A stretch of 64,000 nt of DNA from Neoconidiobolus thromboides FSU 785 (Eukaryota > Entomophthoromycota > Entomophthoromycetes > Entomophthorales > Neoconidiobolaceae), in assembly GCA_025603075.1 (NCBI GenBank), contig MU626258.1, forward strand, positions 73,457 through 137,456, in the 5' to 3' direction. Under the pieces are notes generated by a model. The model worked only from the letters and a program-made list of their open reading frames with translations, ran no database searches and was not told the origin of the DNA. Both the position numbers and the translations under genes were made by a program. Numbering within the stretch: the stretch's first letter is position 1; the number at the start of each line of letters is the position of its first letter. Of this stretch, positions 61,443-64,000 are shown one piece after another.

Positions 61443-61547
61443 AATATGGGGATGTATTTATATGTTCAAGAATTTTACCAAATTTTCCGCTTAAATAGTG
61501 CTTAAAAAATGGAAAAATAATGAAACTAAAAAAAACACTCCTATATT
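61443..61547 (-). mobile_element. MITE-like ~100-bp inverted-repeat element, copy 10
   Basis: Minus-orientation copy from ATATGGGGATGTATTTA, through TTTTCCGCTTAAATAGTGCT and AAAATGGAAAAATAATGAAA, to ACACTCCTATAT. ATAT is present on both flanks. Confidence 0.78.
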
Positions 61548-62042
61548 AGCATACAATGGAACTTAATTTTTATAATTTATGTATATTCATTATTAGTAAT
61601 ATCATTTCATTTAAGAAAATTAGCAGTGAGGGGATCTAATTTGACAGCAGATAATAATAAGTTTAAACTCCCTATTTTCTGCTGCTAAAATTACCGATCC
61701 TTTTGCTAAACTAGGCAACACTTATTGTTACTTTGCTTAACAAATCTTCTCATTTTATCAAACTGCTTTTAAACTATAAATTCAAATTGCATTGTTTATC
61801 GGAGCTTTATTAAATATTTGTAATATGATCACTATTTTAAAAATATTATAAATGCTTTATTTTATTCATTAGTCAAAAACTTATTATTAGCTTTAGTCGA
61901 CCTTTGATATTTATTTTATAAAGTTAGCATTTAAAAACCAGATATAAAGGATCAATTATTTTCTCTTCTCACTCCTTTTCATTCTCACCAATGTTTAAGC
62001 TATATTCCTCCTTTAACTTGAAATTTTCCCATATCCTCTTGT

Positions 62043-62084
62043 TATCTCATCAGCATTACTGCCACTTTGCATCTTGATGAGATA
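62043..62084. repeat. 10-bp perfect inverted repeat (hairpin)
   Basis: TATCTCATCA at 62043-62052 and TGATGAGATA at 62075-62084 are exact reverse complements separated by 22 nt. The surrounding sequence is pyrimidine-rich and less AT-rich than its flanks. Confidence 0.6.
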
Positions 62085-63657
62085 GCTAGAAGTCAATTCT
62101 ATTCAGTTAGGATTTATTTATTATTCTAAAGTTAATGGATACAGCATTGACTTTTTACTTTCAGTATAATTCTAAGCTTCCCATCTTATATTTTTTACGC
62201 TTATCTAACAGTTCTTAATTTAAAAGTAGAGCAACTTCAATGTTAAAAACAGATAAGAGCATTAATTCAATAGTCAATAATCGATTTTAATGTTTAAAAA
62301 ATGAATAAATAATGAAATAAAAAGATTACTTTGTCATTAATATGATTGAAAGCATAATCTTTAAAACTTACGCATACATTTTGTCCATTTATATTTAATA
62401 TAAAATTCTGAAGGAAATCTCAAATACTGAGCAAATACTGCCATATCGCTTCATTTTAAAATAACAATTCAAAATTCAAATGAAATAATTAATCAAAAAG
62501 AACAAATAGATAAATACTCAAACGAGGATCTAACTGTTTTTTTAATTTGTAATTTTTACAAAACAAATGAAATCACGTTAATATTAAAATCTTAATTTTG
62601 TTATTACATTAATATCTTTAGGTTACAAATTTTAAAAAATGTAACTCTGTCTAAATTGAAAGAGAGATATTTGTTTCTGCTCAGTATTATTATTAGGAAT
62701 GTTTTAATTCACCTTCTGCCCATTTTCAAGATCACAAGATTTTAAAGGGTTTTATTAAGTATCAAAAGATTTTATTAGCTTATTTTAAAACTAATCAAAA
62801 ATTTCATTTTATTTTCACGGCTTTAGTCCAAAGTTCAACCTTGAAAATATTAAAAATAAATAAAAGATCAATTTTTGTTTATACTAACCCAGATTTATCA
62901 AATGATTTGATATAAATTAAATGCAATTTCAAAGCATTTTAGAATCTATCAAAATAAAATAGGTAGTCAATTTATTTCAATAATTGTTAATGAAATGTCA
63001 TTATGTCTTATCAGCCCATTAGTCACAATATTGAATCAGCTCCCTCTTATCATATTTTTATAATCATTTCATCATACAGGTTTTGTTCAAGCAAAAGATT
63101 GTTTTTTTCTAATCCTTTTTTTAATCACAAAGAATCGCGCAATTTCAATTTTACGCTTAAAAATTTAATCCTTTAGAGTCGGAAAAATCCAGAACCCCTC
63201 TTTTTAACTAAGCTAACTCTTTACTAACTCTCTAATAGATAGTGAACATTATAATGTTGACAGATATCAAACTAAGACATTTATTAGAAAAGTACTTTTT
63301 TTGATAAGGAAGTTGGACTAAAATGCTATCTATTTTAACTCACTTGCTTATTAATCAATGGCTAGTTGACTCATCTATGAATTCATTTTGATCCAATTAA
63401 GCTTTTCTTATTCGATAATAACCAATGAAATTTCCTTCTTAACTAAATTATCGCTTTTTTCAGTAACCTTAAAATTTTTGCTTACCCCAAAACTAACAAA
63501 TAAAATATTTAAAAAAGCCCACCATCTTCAACGATGGGGCTAAAGGAAACACTAAGCGGTTTGACAGCTTTTATTTTATATATAAAAATAGATGAGATAT
63601 TATGACAAAAGAGAAATAATGTGATAAAGGGGGAGGGGTATCGGAGAAAAGAATAAC

Positions 63658-64000
63658 TTAACGGGAACTCTTTTCTAGTAAAAGAGAGCGTAACCATTTG
63701 TTTTCTTTTTCTAAATCTTTTACTTTTTGATTCAAGTCATCCACCTTTTCAGCTAGCTCTTTGGCATTCTTTTCAAGTTCTAATTCTTTTTGCTTCTTGC
63801 GAATACGGAAACGTGCTGAAGCCAATGTATTACGCCTCCTTTTATCGAGGACTGGGTCATCCAACCTGTTTTCATCATCATCTAAGAGTTCTTCTTCTAA
63901 TAATGGTTGAACACTCTTCTCTTTCTTTTTCTTGGATTGAGCCTGTGTTTGTTGTTGATGATGTTTAGCTTCGGCTTCAGCCTTTTGTTTACTTAAATCC
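63658..64000 (-). CDS. bZIP transcription factor, Cys-3/Met4-like (5' partial)
   Basis: The gene runs off the window end; the visible 3' part is 113 codons. The frame is open to position 63999, and the sequence upstream of the bZIP is rich in Lys, Gln and Glu, so the start lies outside. The basic region RRRNTLASARFRIRKKQKEL has the N-x7-R signature (N-TLASARF-R). The leucine zipper that follows includes LAEKVDDLNQKVKDLEKENK and WLRSLLLEKSSR. The ASARFRxRKKQ basic region and ENKWLRSLL ending are typical of the Cys-3/Met4/ATF4-like class, which controls sulfur or amino-acid metabolism. The class is clear; the ortholog is not. Confidence 0.85.
   Translation of the reverse strand, partial: DLSKQKAEAEAKHHQQQTQAQSKKKKEKSVQPLLEEELLDDDENRLDDPVLDKRRRNTLASARFRIRKKQKELELEKNAKELAEKVDDLNQKVKDLEKENKWLRSLLLEKSSR

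Larger units (their letters stand above)
59231..63657. other. Long convergent intergenic region with three MITE-like copies
   Basis: About 4.4 kb between the 3' ends of the poly-Q gene and the bZIP gene. It holds three family copies (60138, 60637 and 61443), a 10-bp inverted repeat at 62043-62084, and patches that are less AT-rich (about 59560-60110, 60900-61080 and 61950-62100). A minus-strand 53-codon frame near 59930-60090 with a hydrophobic segment (VSLAPWIILYPIVC) could be a gene remnant. No intact gene seen. Confidence 0.55.

Noticed and set aside
62285-62335. AAAAAATGAATAAATAATGAAAT resembling one arm of the MITE-like family
   Set aside because: Only one low-complexity arm matches and no terminal repeats are visible; too weak to call a copy.
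63510-63540. CCACCATC...GATGGGGC hairpin downstream of the bZIP gene, looking like a bacterial-type terminator
   Set aside because: This is a eukaryotic Pol II gene and the stem is short and imperfect, so no terminator is called.
1-64000. CRISPR arrays, bacterial operons or phage/viral genes
   Set aside because: No spaced direct repeats of CRISPR type, no ribosome-binding-site gene strings and no viral hallmark proteins are visible; the window is ordinary eukaryotic nuclear DNA.

Overview
The window is nuclear DNA of a filamentous fungus. It is very AT-rich, and its genes are cut by many short introns (about 44-70 nt, GTAAGT-like donors, CTAAT/CTAAC-like branch points, TAG acceptors). It encodes mitochondrial ATP synthase and TOM proteins, a protein O-mannosyltransferase, a GH18 chitinase and a GH16 CRH-type wall transglycosylase. 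Intron density rules out Saccharomyces-type yeasts, and the ATP synthase and TOM subunits rule out the anaerobic gut fungi. A DNAJC11 homologue and a kaptin homologue suggest an early-diverging lineage. An AT-rich Zoopagomycota such as the Conidiobolus group is my best guess, at low certainty.

Layout. 1-8.0 kb: a C2H2 zinc-finger gene, an MCM1/SRF-type MADS-box gene and a small secreted cationic peptide, separated by long gene-poor DNA. 8.8-20.7 kb: a compact housekeeping block with a BMT5-like rRNA methyltransferase, thymidylate kinase (CDC8), an RRG9/neugrin-like mitochondrial protein, ATP synthase subunit e and GCN1 (2,448 residues). 22.8-29.2 kb: secreted chitinase, tRNA-Ser(GCT), ADE2 and DNAJC11. 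31.9-36.3 kb: a TXNL1-type thioredoxin-PITH protein and a protein O-mannosyltransferase. 36.7-41.0 kb: tRNA-Pro(TGG), an unrecognised membrane protein and the GH16 enzyme. 43-48.7 kb: a TOM20-SET fusion divergent from succinyl-CoA ligase alpha (LSC1), which is convergent with a kaptin homologue. 49.6-59.2 kb: an SSK2/WIS4-type MAPKKK whose model carries an N-terminal BRCT domain, an OS-9/Yos9 lectin, an unknown mitochondrial protein and a poly-Q coiled-coil protein. The last 4.4 kb before a bZIP gene cut by the window end holds no intact gene.

Themes. Mitochondrial function recurs (RRG9-like, ATP-e, TOM20, LSC1, DNAJC11, the 56.6 kb gene), and TOM20 and LSC1 share a short divergent promoter with two CCAAT boxes. 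Stress and nutrient signalling is represented by GCN1, the HOG-type MAPKKK, the Cys-3/Met4-like bZIP and kaptin. Secretory-pathway and wall genes are PMT, OS-9, chitinase and GH16.

The main non-genic signal is a dispersed family of about 100-bp elements (10 recognisable copies in 64 kb, all intergenic). They have GGGGATGT/ACATCCCC-type terminal inverted repeats, an internal hairpin and, at several copies, apparent 4-bp AT-rich target duplications. They look like an undescribed MITE family. All gene models were spliced by hand from the sequence, and product names come from motif recognition, not database searches.
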